Source: Bacteroidota bacterium
Lineage (GTDB): Bacteria > Bacteroidota > Bacteroidia > B-17B0 > Aurantibacillaceae
DNA length: 37,882 bases
Direction: 5' to 3'
Assembly (NCBI GenBank): GCA_021155905.1
Contig: JAJNBG010000036.1
Location: forward strand, 1-37,882
Shown: in pieces, positions 18,779-27,553 of the stretch
How the letters are laid out: every line of letters begins with the position of its first letter
Numbering within the stretch: the stretch's first letter is position 1
The notes under the pieces: generated by a model
What the model saw: only the letters and a program-made list of their open reading frames with translations
Told to the model about the DNA's origin: nothing
Databases searched by the model: none
Made by a program: the position numbers and the translations under genes

Positions 18779-20962
18779 TTAGAATTTTATTCCGATGACG
18801 CAAATATCATCAACTTGTTCCAGGTTACCCTTCCATTCATTAAATTCTTGTGTCAACACTTCTGATTGTCTATTCAAGTCAATGGTTGAGTTAGCAAGTA
18901 AAAAATCATTTAACTGTTTTGATTTAAACTTCTTTCCTTTTGGACCTCCAAACTGATCAATATAACCATCTGTATATAGATACAACACATCATTAGCTTG
19001 CAAATTAATGATCTGCAATGTAAATGTATCCATCTTTTCTCCTTTTCCAACAGGCATCTTATCTTTAGGTAAGATAACAACTTCATTATTCCTGATTAAA
19101 ACAGGTTCATTATTTGCTGCGGCATATGTTATGATTTTTTGTTGTCTATCAATGCATAGTAAAATTGCATCCATACCATCTTGCTGTCCGTCATTGCCAA
19201 TACTTTGCATTAATCTTGTTCTTACGTAATTCAGCACCTCGTTTGGCTGCGAAATATTTTTCTCTTTAATGGCTTCATTTAAAAAACCTATGTTTAATAA
19301 ACTCATAAACGCGCCCGGAACACCATGGCCCGTACTATCACAGACTGCTAAATAAAATTTATTATCGTGTTCTGTCGCCCAATAAAAATCCCCACTGACA
19401 ATATCCTTCGGTTTAAAGAAAATAAAATGTTCCAGCAAGTGTTGTTTTAACATGTCATCATGTGCCAATAAGGCATATTGGATTTTCTTCGCATAATTAA
19501 TCGAATCAACAATCTCCTTTTGTTTTTCTTCAATGATTTCCTTTTGATTAATAATTTCCATATTGGCGCTTTGCAAAGCAGCATTCTTTGCGTTGATCAG
19601 CTCATTCTTGTTTTGCAATATATTTGCATTATTTCGTTTTTGTATAAACGCTCTGACCAAAACAATACAAATTATAACGACGCAAATCAATACCCCAAAA
19701 ATCAAGAATCGCTGGGCTTTTTCCCTTTTAAGTTGTTCTTCATTCTTAATGATTTCCAGCTTATTAATCTCTTCCGTTTTTTGTAACTTATCAATCTGGT
19801 ATTGTTTCTTTTCAGACTCGTACATTTCTTTGTATTCGGCAACGGCCTTTTGAGTTTCCTGGCCAAGTATAGAATCTTTTACCTTTACATGTTCATCATA
19901 GTAACGATAGGCATTTTTATAATCACCGGTCATTCTATAAATCATCGATGTTTTCTGCAAGACATTGGAAAGAAGAAACAAATCGTTTTGAGATTCAGCA
20001 ACTTTTCTGGCCTCAGCAATAGACGCAAATGCCTTACTAAATTTGCCCTCCTTTGTATACTGAGCAGTTAAGTTTACATAGACAGTGGCCATGCCATTTT
20101 CATCATCCGTTTCGCGCTTTAATTTCAAAGCTTCTTCTAAAATTTGTATTGACTTCGACGTGTTATGAAAATAATCCGCCTCAATACTTCCTAAATTTAT
20201 GAGCACTGTACCTAAAGCTCTTTTTTCATCAATACTTCTATAGATAGCCTCAGCTTTTCTGAGGTACTCAACCTGACTTTTAATATCCTTTAACCCATCA
20301 TAAGCCTGGGAAATTGAGTTATACTGATTGGCAATAGCTTTTTTATTATCTAATTCAATAAATAATTGAGCTGAATTATTAAGGTATAATATTGCTTCAT
20401 TAAATTTTCCTAATCGAATGGATACATTGCCCAAATTTCCAAACGCAGAGGCCTTCATCGATTTATTACCTAATTTTTCCGCGCATTTTAATGAATAAGT
20501 GTACTGGGAAAAAGCTTCTTTGAAATTTCCTAAACGTTCATATACAAGGCCACAATTGCCGTGTCCTTTTGCTTCCATCAAGGTATCCTTCACTTCAATG
20601 GCAGTTTTTATTAAAGTGTCAAAAATCAATAAGGCTTGTTCGGTTTCACCTGAATAATGAGTAGCTAAACCTAAAATATTATATGTTGTCAGAAGCTGTC
20701 TTTTATTTTTACCGTGTCTTGTGAATTCTAATAATTTCATTGACGCTTTTTTTCCCATGACATAATCCTGGAAAACAACGAATTTCGAAAACACCTCCAG
20801 GGAGTCGATTTTTTTTTGAGCAGGAGTTATCGTTAAAATACCCGCTAATTGCTTTTCATATTCATGTTCCTGGGATCGGACAGTTAAAACTCCGAACAAT
20901 AGTAAAATGATCAGCGAATACCTCGATAAACATACTATGCCATTAAATTTCTTCATTTTCAT
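18779..20962 (-). CDS. TPR-sensor SpoIIE phosphatase (paralog 6)
   Basis: Predicted transmembrane phosphatase, 727 residues. A signal peptide (hydrophobic core IILLLFGVLTV, ending near RSQ at residue 31) precedes about seven TPR-like repeats. Then come a charged coiled coil, a membrane helix near 416-439, and a second long cytoplasmic coiled coil that is longer than in most paralogs. SINYAKKIQ near 490 leads into the SpoIIE domain. Motifs SGDFYWATEH, CDSTGHG, QQDGMDA and EQVDD are kept, but the YTDGYAD motif reads YTDGYID, with Ile in place of Ala. The start could be the first or third codon, both Met. The gene lies 15 bp upstream of paralog 5 and 10 bp downstream of paralog 7. Confidence 0.9.
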   Translation of the reverse strand: MKMKKFNGIVCLSRYSLIILLLFGVLTVRSQEHEYEKQLAGILTITPAQKKIDSLEVFSKFVVFQDYVMGKKASMKLLEFTRHGKNKRQLLTTYNILGLATHYSGETEQALLIFDTLIKTAIEVKDTLMEAKGHGNCGLVYERLGNFKEAFSQYTYSLKCAEKLGNKSMKASAFGNLGNVSIRLGKFNEAILYLNNSAQLFIELDNKKAIANQYNSISQAYDGLKDIKSQVEYLRKAEAIYRSIDEKRALGTVLINLGSIEADYFHNTSKSIQILEEALKLKRETDDENGMATVYVNLTAQYTKEGKFSKAFASIAEARKVAESQNDLFLLSNVLQKTSMIYRMTGDYKNAYRYYDEHVKVKDSILGQETQKAVAEYKEMYESEKKQYQIDKLQKTEEINKLEIIKNEEQLKREKAQRFLIFGVLICVVIICIVLVRAFIQKRNNANILQNKNELINAKNAALQSANMEIINQKEIIEEKQKEIVDSINYAKKIQYALLAHDDMLKQHLLEHFIFFKPKDIVSGDFYWATEHDNKFYLAVCDSTGHGVPGAFMSLLNIGFLNEAIKEKNISQPNEVLNYVRTRLMQSIGNDGQQDGMDAILLCIDRQQKIITYAAANNEPVLIRNNEVVILPKDKMPVGKGEKMDTFTLQIINLQANDVLYLYTDGYIDQFGGPKGKKFKSKQLNDFLLANSTIDLNRQSEVLTQEFNEWKGNLEQVDDICVIGIKF

Positions 20963-20972
20963 ATTTTAAAAA

Positions 20973-23162
20973 TTACATTTTTATCCCGATAAGTAAAACA
21001 TCATCTACCTGCTCCAGGTTTCCTTTCCAGTCAGTAAACTGATGCTCCAGCAATGCTTTTTGCTTATTTACATCATGTTTACACATTGCGAGTAATGACT
21101 CATTCAATGACTTATATTTAAATTTTTTTCCTTTTGGTCCGCCAAACTGGTCCGCATAACCATCGGTATATAAGTACAAAACATCGCCTGGTTCGATAGC
21201 TACCACCTGCAATGTAAACGAATCCATTCTCTCTCCTTTACCAACCGGCATTTTATCTTTTGGCAATTCCATTATCTGCCCTTTCCGTATCAATACAGGT
21301 TCATTATTGGCCGCTGCATAGGAAACGGTTTTCGATTGCTTATCAATGCAAAGAAGTATCGCATCCATGCCATCTCTTTGTCCATCTGCCCCAATACTAT
21401 CCATCAGACGTTGTCTCACATAATTAAATACATCATGAGGTTCTTCAATTTTTTTTTCCTTAATAGCCTCAGTCAAAAAGCCCATGTTTAATAAACTCAT
21501 AAACGCACCCGGAACACCATGCCCTGTACTATCACAAACAGCCAGGTAAAATTTTCCATCATGTTCTGCCGACCAGTAAAAATCACCGCTTACGATGTCC
21601 TTAGGATTAAACAACACAAAATAATCAGACAGGTTTTGCTTCAACATACCTTCCTGAGCCAATAAAGCATACTGAATTCGTTTGGCGTAATTGATAGAAT
21701 CCACCATCTCCTTTTGATGCTCTTCAATGACATGCTTTTGCTTTTCTATCTCATGTCGTTTTATTTCTACTTCCTGCTTCTGAATAGAGATTACGTGATT
21801 TGCTTTGCGTTGTTGCTTAAGGCTTTTGAATATGAAAATGGTGAATGCCACTAATAAAAGTAAACCTAGGATTATAAAATAAAAAACGGTTTTTTGCTGT
21901 TTGATCGTTTTGCCTGAAAGATCATTTTCAATTTGAAGAAGTTTATTTTCTTTTTCTTTTTTTTCCGTTTCGTACCTGGTATTAAGCTCATTCAATTGTT
22001 TGGTGCTTTCAATATTATAAACAGAGTCGTTAATGGCAAAGTAGAGTTCATGGTATTTCAGGGATAGATCATATTTCGACTTTACCTTATAAGCCTGATA
22101 ATAAAATTTATAAATATCTTTTAACTGCGTCATCAAACGGTTTTCTTTTGCCAAAGGCAAAGCCAGATCAAGATTTACTAATGCCTTATCTATTTGATTT
22201 GTTTCTATATACAAGGAAGCGAGATTGGCATAAATAATACATATCTCCGATTTATCATTTAATTCTAATTCAATTGCCAGAGCCTTTTGGAAGTAGTCTA
22301 ATGCCTTTTGATATTGCTTTAAAGTACTATAAATACTACCCGTCATATTATAACATTCCCCTACGCCTGGTTTATTCTCAATTTCCAGGTTTAACCTCAG
22401 CGATTCATTAACAAAAGCAAGAGCTTTATCATATTCTTTGCGCTCCATGTGAACTTTTGAAATATTCCGGGTCACTGTTGCCATTCCGTCTTTGTCATTA
22501 TTCTTTTTCCATATCATCAACGCTCTTGAATAATAATCAATAGCTTTTTCATAATTGTGTAAACGAATATAAATAATGGCTACATTATTTAATTGCGGCG
22601 GCAGTTTGTTCTCATCTCCCCGCTGTTCTATAATCTTAAGGGATTTCAAAAAATAATTCAACGCTTTAGTATTGTCTCCCTGTCTGCCGTAAATATTTCC
22701 GATATTATTATTCGAAGCCGCTATTCCCGAAGTATCACTGATCTCTATCCGAAGCTGCAGTGCTTGATTGTGCCATTCGATAGCATCAGGGAAATCTCCC
22801 GAATTTTCAGCATTCAACCCTAAATTACTATAGTCAAGCGCGATCTGTTTTTTAGAATTATTCTTAAGATTAATCTCAAGGGAGCGATTATAATATTTTT
22901 TCGCTTCGTTAAAATTACCAATATCATCCTGAAGATACCCAAGTACAACAAGTGATTTTGAAGTGAAACGTGGATACCCGTTTTTCTCAGAAAGAGACAA
23001 AGCTTCCCCTGCTATTCTTTGCGCCAGTTTATTATCTAAAAACTCCACCCGTAAAGCAGAATCAACCAGCTGTTTGATAAATACCGAATCTTTTACCTGG
23101 GCAATTGCATTACCGGTAAAAAATACCAGCAAACATATTCTATAAAAACAAAGTTTATCCAT
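20973..23162 (-). CDS. TPR-sensor SpoIIE phosphatase (paralog 7)
   Basis: Predicted transmembrane phosphatase, 729 residues. A signal peptide (MDKLCFYRICLLVFFTGNAIAQ) is followed by eight well-formed TPR repeats, the longest TPR array in the cluster. A coiled coil with TEKKEKENKLLQ precedes a membrane helix near 422-446. A second coiled coil and SINYAKRIQYALLA near 489 lead into the SpoIIE domain with SGDFYW, CDSTGHG, QRDGMDA, YTDGYADQFGG and EQVDD. The start codon abuts the stop of paralog 8 with no spacer (TAAATG), so translation is probably coupled. The target is unknown. Confidence 0.9.
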   Translation of the reverse strand: MDKLCFYRICLLVFFTGNAIAQVKDSVFIKQLVDSALRVEFLDNKLAQRIAGEALSLSEKNGYPRFTSKSLVVLGYLQDDIGNFNEAKKYYNRSLEINLKNNSKKQIALDYSNLGLNAENSGDFPDAIEWHNQALQLRIEISDTSGIAASNNNIGNIYGRQGDNTKALNYFLKSLKIIEQRGDENKLPPQLNNVAIIYIRLHNYEKAIDYYSRALMIWKKNNDKDGMATVTRNISKVHMERKEYDKALAFVNESLRLNLEIENKPGVGECYNMTGSIYSTLKQYQKALDYFQKALAIELELNDKSEICIIYANLASLYIETNQIDKALVNLDLALPLAKENRLMTQLKDIYKFYYQAYKVKSKYDLSLKYHELYFAINDSVYNIESTKQLNELNTRYETEKKEKENKLLQIENDLSGKTIKQQKTVFYFIILGLLLLVAFTIFIFKSLKQQRKANHVISIQKQEVEIKRHEIEKQKHVIEEHQKEMVDSINYAKRIQYALLAQEGMLKQNLSDYFVLFNPKDIVSGDFYWSAEHDGKFYLAVCDSTGHGVPGAFMSLLNMGFLTEAIKEKKIEEPHDVFNYVRQRLMDSIGADGQRDGMDAILLCIDKQSKTVSYAAANNEPVLIRKGQIMELPKDKMPVGKGERMDSFTLQVVAIEPGDVLYLYTDGYADQFGGPKGKKFKYKSLNESLLAMCKHDVNKQKALLEHQFTDWKGNLEQVDDVLLIGIKM

Positions 23163-25157
23163 TTAAAATTTAATGCCGATTAAACACACATCATCCACCT
23201 GCTCCAGGTTTCCTTTCCAGTTTTCCAGAGTTTCATTTAAAATCCCGGCTTGCTCATCCATGCAACGGAGACTGGTGGCAAGAAGCAATTCGTTCAATTG
23301 CCTGTACTTAAATTTTTTTCCTTTTGGACCACCAAATTGATCAGCATAACCATCGGTATATAAATACAACGTATCGCCTTTATTTACATTAACTCTTTGC
23401 AATTTGAAATCCCGTGTGGCTTCACCTTTTCCGACAGGCATTTTATCCTTTTCCAGTTCTGCATAAGAATTTCCCGAAACGAGAATCGGTGCGTTATTGG
23501 CAGCCACATAGGTTATTCCTTCTGCTGAAGAGTCCATACATAACAATATTCCGTCAAAACCATCCTGCTGACCTTCTTTACTGATACTGGTGATCAATCG
23601 CTCCCGCACATAGTTGAAAATTTTATCCGGCTCAAGAATATTTTTTTCATTGATGGCTTCGTTCAAAAAATTAATGTTCAACAAACTCATAAAAGCACCA
23701 GGTACACCATGTCCCGTACTATCACAAACAGCCAGATAAAATCGGCTCCCATGTTTTGTTGCCCAATAAAAATCCCCGCTCACAATATCCTTTGGTTTAA
23801 ACAGGACAAAATTAGAAGGGATGTTTTCATTTAAAAATTCATGATGCGCCAAAAGTGTATTTTGAATACGTTTGGCATAGTGAATGGAATCCAGGATATC
23901 TTTACGATGTTCTTCTACTTCATGTTTTTGAAGTGAAATTATTTTATTAGCTCTTCTCTGTTGTTTCAAACCCCTGAAAATAAAAAACGCCAGGAAGGAA
24001 ACAAGTACCAAACCTACGACAATAAAATAAGTAACCGTTTTCTGAGCCTTTATTGATTTTTCAGATAGTTGATTCTTTGTCTGCAATAGTTCATTTTCCT
24101 TGTCCTTTTTCTCAGTTTCATATTTGGTTGCCAGGTCCAGAAGTTCTTTACCTGTGGTTGCTTTTGCGACCGAATCCGTCAGCGACTTAAACTTTTTATG
24201 ATAAAACAACGCTTCTTCCCAGTTTTGCTCAGCCTCATAGATCTCGGCCAGTGATTCGTAGCACTCAAACAATACATAATTACGATCCGATTGACCGGCA
24301 ATCTCCAGAGCTTTAAAAATATAAGTTTTGGATTTTGCATATTCTCTGACTTTGAAATAATGATCACCCAATTGCATATAAGCAACAGCAATATCATTAA
24401 AGGCTGACACCTTTTTAAGATCTTCGACCGCCTGCAAAATAATCACCTCACCCTTCTCATACATTTTAAGATCCATGAGGAAATCGGCATAATTAAATTT
24501 GACTTCAGCCAGCCTCTTTACATTTTTACTCTGTTCTGCAAACTTTAACGCAATTAAATAATTAGCTTCTGCTTTTTTAATGTCCGGGATCTCCCTGTAA
24601 ATATGTCCCAACATCTCATAGGAGATACAGGCGTTATAATAATCTCGTACACTTTCATAATATTTCGCGAGAGGAATAGAAATCTTCAGTCCGTCTTCAT
24701 AGTTTCCCATATAATAATATACGTTAACGATGTATGTTTGGGTAACCCTGATCTGAACGGAATCATTGATGGATTTGAATATATCAATGGCTTTAAAAAA
24801 ATTATCCAGCGCCTCTTTGTAACGGGTTTTTTCAACAAGAATGTATCCGATGTTAGACAAAGACATTCCTATATAAATGGGAGAGTTTTTTATTTTGGCA
24901 CTTTTCATGCAATAGTTATAATAAACCAGCGCAGAATCCTGATTTCCTAAATGCCAGTAGGAATCAGCGATGAAACTATAGAACACAAATGGATCTTTTA
25001 CCTTACCGGATGCGATGATTTCATGACACCGTTTGATACAACCATGGGGGTTATCGTATTTTATTTTGTTAAGACTGTCAATCAGAGGTTTGCTATTTGA
25101 AAATAAACTCAAACAGCAGGCACAGAGCAACACTATAATTGCACATCTTATTTTCAT
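23163..25157 (-). CDS. TPR-sensor SpoIIE phosphatase (paralog 8)
   Basis: Predicted transmembrane phosphatase, 664 residues, the first gene of the leftward array. A signal peptide (core AIIVLLCACCLSLF) precedes about seven TPR-like repeats, a coiled coil, a membrane helix near 372-396 and the SpoIIE domain. The cytoplasmic coiled coil is shorter than in the others: the second IEEHQKE-type heptad block is missing and SIHYAKRIQ follows directly. Catalytic motifs are SGDFYWATKH, CDSTGHG, QQDGFDG, YTDGYADQFGG and EQVDD. The gene begins 29 bp after the paaZ stop in the same direction, so it may be transcribed from the paaZ promoter; no good promoter box is visible in that gap. Confidence 0.9.
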   Translation of the reverse strand: MKIRCAIIVLLCACCLSLFSNSKPLIDSLNKIKYDNPHGCIKRCHEIIASGKVKDPFVFYSFIADSYWHLGNQDSALVYYNYCMKSAKIKNSPIYIGMSLSNIGYILVEKTRYKEALDNFFKAIDIFKSINDSVQIRVTQTYIVNVYYYMGNYEDGLKISIPLAKYYESVRDYYNACISYEMLGHIYREIPDIKKAEANYLIALKFAEQSKNVKRLAEVKFNYADFLMDLKMYEKGEVIILQAVEDLKKVSAFNDIAVAYMQLGDHYFKVREYAKSKTYIFKALEIAGQSDRNYVLFECYESLAEIYEAEQNWEEALFYHKKFKSLTDSVAKATTGKELLDLATKYETEKKDKENELLQTKNQLSEKSIKAQKTVTYFIVVGLVLVSFLAFFIFRGLKQQRRANKIISLQKHEVEEHRKDILDSIHYAKRIQNTLLAHHEFLNENIPSNFVLFKPKDIVSGDFYWATKHGSRFYLAVCDSTGHGVPGAFMSLLNINFLNEAINEKNILEPDKIFNYVRERLITSISKEGQQDGFDGILLCMDSSAEGITYVAANNAPILVSGNSYAELEKDKMPVGKGEATRDFKLQRVNVNKGDTLYLYTDGYADQFGGPKGKKFKYRQLNELLLATSLRCMDEQAGILNETLENWKGNLEQVDDVCLIGIKF

Positions 25158-25186
25158 CCGGTATTCATTGAAAAAAGAATCATGTA

Positions 25187-27235
25187 TTAATCCTGATTTT
25201 TTTTCTTGACCATGGTTAAAATAGTTGCAATTGCAACCGTTTCTCCTGTTTCATCATACACGTCTACCAGCCACTTGACAATGCCTTTTGAAATATCCTC
25301 TGCGTTTTTCTTTTCCTGTTCTATTTTCTCCTTACAGGTAAATCTCACGCCAATAGTGCTTCCCATGTAAACGGGTTTTGTAAATCGACATTCATCAATG
25401 CCGTAATTTAATAATACCGGGCCTTTTTTGGCATTCACGAATAAACCGGCAGCCTTGCTTAAAATATAATAGCCATGGGCCACACGACCTGTAAACATCG
25501 TACCATCTAACGCCGTAACATCTGTATGCGCATAAAAATGATCTCCACTGACATTGGCAAAATTTACTACGTCCGCATCTGTGATAGTATGCTTGGCGGT
25601 AATTAATGTTTCTCCAATCTCCAGATCCTCAAAATACTGACGGAACGGGTGAATGTCTTTTTCAATTTGTTTGGCCCCCTGTTGGTATTGGTTTAAGATC
25701 GCGGTAATGGTTGACGGAGAACCCTGTATGGCAGTGCGTTGTAAATAATGGAACACGCCTCTTTTTCCTCCCATTTCTTCTCCACCGCCTGCCCTTCCAG
25801 GCCCACCGTGAACCAGCATTGGCATGGGTGAACCATGACCGGTACTTTCCTTCGCGCATTCATTGTTCAACACTAAAATACGACCATGCATGCAGGCCGC
25901 GCCAATCGTGTACTTCCTTGCGATCGTATTATCTGCTGTGACGATTGAACTCACCAGGGAGCCTCTTCCCATTTTGGATAATTCAATGGCATCCTCGATG
26001 GTTTTGTATGGCATCAATGTACTTACCGGGCCAAACGCTTCTACATTGTGGCAGTCTGTAAATTCAAACGGTTTTTCATTCAGGAATATAATCGGCGGCA
26101 TAAATGCCCCTTTGTTTTTATCAGCGCCTTTGACTTCAAAGTTTTCAAAATTTCCGATAATGATTTTCTGAGTTTTAGAAAGTAACTCTACTTTTTCTTT
26201 CACCTCAATTAATTGAGATTGGCCCGCCAGGGAACCCATTCTTACACCTTCGACGTTTGGATCACCAATCACATTTTGCGCTAAGCGCTTACCTAAAGCG
26301 ATTTGTACGTCTTCAATCATATTCTCAGGAACGATGATACGGCGCACAGCTGTACATTTTTGTCCGGCTTTGGTTGTAATTTCTCTTGCTACTTCCTTAA
26401 TAAAAATATCAAACTCGGGCATAGATGGTGTTACATCTGTTCCTAATACACAGCAGTTCAGGGAATCAGCTTCCATATTAAAATGAACTGCCTCCTGTAA
26501 TAAACGCGGATGAGCTTTCAGCATTTTTCCAGTGGAAGCGGATCCCGTAAAAGTTACTACATCCTGACTTTCCACATGATCCAATATACCATTCGCGCTT
26601 CCACATATCAGTTGCAGGGCGCCTTCTGGTAAAATTTTACTGGCAATAATTTCCTGAACTACTGCTTCCGTTAAGAATGAGGTCAATGCTGCAGGTTTTA
26701 CAATCGCAGGAACACCCGCTAACCAGTTAACCGCTACTTTCTCCAACATGCCCCACACAGGAAAATTAAATGCATTAATGTGAATTGCCACACCTTCTTT
26801 TGGAACACAAATATGATGACCAATGAACGTATTGTTTTTGGATAAACGTGCTACATCTCCATCATAGCAATAGGTTTCATCAGGAAACTGACGACGCAAA
26901 GATGCATAGGTAAATAAATTCCCAATGCCTCCCTCGATATCCACCCAGCTGTCAATGCGGGTAGCGCCGGTTGCCCAGCTGATTTTATAAAAATCTTCTT
27001 TTTTACTTTGCAAATGCAGGGCTAAAGCTTTTAACATTAAACCTCTTTGTTGGAAGGTCAATCGCCTTAATCTCGGGCCACCAACTGTACGGGCATATTC
27101 GCACATTTTCGCAAAGTCTAATCCTTTGCTGCTGGCTGTAGCCACAACTTCACCGGTAATAGCGTTAAATAATTCCTGACCTTTATCCGCTCCGGCAACC
27201 CATTGGCCTAAAGCATAGTTTTGTAGTTTATTCAT
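25187..27235 (-). CDS. paaZ: PaaZ, aldehyde dehydrogenase/oxepin-CoA hydrolase
   Basis: Bifunctional enzyme of the phenylacetate degradation pathway. The C-terminal MaoC-like domain opens the oxepin-CoA ring, and the N-terminal aldehyde dehydrogenase oxidises the resulting semialdehyde. The length of 682 residues is standard for PaaZ. The dehydrogenase catalytic pair is visible: Glu255 (NMEADSLN) and Cys294 (GQKCTAVRR). The hydratase motif GDHFYAH gives Asp565 and His570. No other paa gene is present in the window, which is unusual since paaZ often lies in a paa operon. It is followed 29 bp downstream by SpoIIE paralog 8. Related fusion enzymes could serve other CoA-ester pathways, so the substrate is inferred from the family. 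Confidence 0.93.
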   Translation of the reverse strand: MNKLQNYALGQWVAGADKGQELFNAITGEVVATASSKGLDFAKMCEYARTVGGPRLRRLTFQQRGLMLKALALHLQSKKEDFYKISWATGATRIDSWVDIEGGIGNLFTYASLRRQFPDETYCYDGDVARLSKNNTFIGHHICVPKEGVAIHINAFNFPVWGMLEKVAVNWLAGVPAIVKPAALTSFLTEAVVQEIIASKILPEGALQLICGSANGILDHVESQDVVTFTGSASTGKMLKAHPRLLQEAVHFNMEADSLNCCVLGTDVTPSMPEFDIFIKEVAREITTKAGQKCTAVRRIIVPENMIEDVQIALGKRLAQNVIGDPNVEGVRMGSLAGQSQLIEVKEKVELLSKTQKIIIGNFENFEVKGADKNKGAFMPPIIFLNEKPFEFTDCHNVEAFGPVSTLMPYKTIEDAIELSKMGRGSLVSSIVTADNTIARKYTIGAACMHGRILVLNNECAKESTGHGSPMPMLVHGGPGRAGGGEEMGGKRGVFHYLQRTAIQGSPSTITAILNQYQQGAKQIEKDIHPFRQYFEDLEIGETLITAKHTITDADVVNFANVSGDHFYAHTDVTALDGTMFTGRVAHGYYILSKAAGLFVNAKKGPVLLNYGIDECRFTKPVYMGSTIGVRFTCKEKIEQEKKNAEDISKGIVKWLVDVYDETGETVAIATILTMVKKKNQD

Positions 27236-27553
27236 GTTTAGATATTATTGCTTTTTAGTTGTCCTATGGTATAACCATGTTATTACGAATTTGTTTAAAT
27301 TAAGGTAACCTGGTATTTCATAGAAGTACGTTATAATAAGCATTAAATATAAAAAAAATGAGGGAATAACCCTGTTTTTTTTCAATTAAAATGGGCAGAT
27401 GACACCACTTTGCTTATTGACTCAAAATGATTAAATTAGTGATGATTACAGGAGATAAACCAAGAAATGTTCAAATATATATTACGGGATACCTGGGATA
27501 TAATAGGATTAAATAACACAGATTTAGTATATAAAATTTTTAAAGTTCCATGT
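27236..27553. other. Divergent intergenic region between paaZ and SpoIIE paralog 9
   Basis: A 318-bp AT-rich region separating the leftward paaZ from the rightward SpoIIE paralog 9. It contains one plausible rightward promoter (27409-27439). It also holds an alternative ATG at 27467 in frame with paralog 9, with a GGAG sequence twelve bases before it. I found no convincing TAnnTTTG box for paaZ on the minus strand and no other gene. Confidence 0.6.
27409..27439 (+). promoter_or_regulatory. Candidate promoter of SpoIIE paralog 9
   Basis: TTTG at 27409-27412 and TAAATTAG at 27432-27439 are separated by 19 bases, fitting the Bacteroidota -33/-7 pattern with one mismatch in the -7 box. The leader to the preferred start at 27554 would be about 110 bases. 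Confidence 0.4.

Noticed and set aside
27361..27382. AGGG/CCCT hairpin followed by eight T as a terminator
   Set aside because: The stem is only four base pairs and no rightward gene ends upstream of it.
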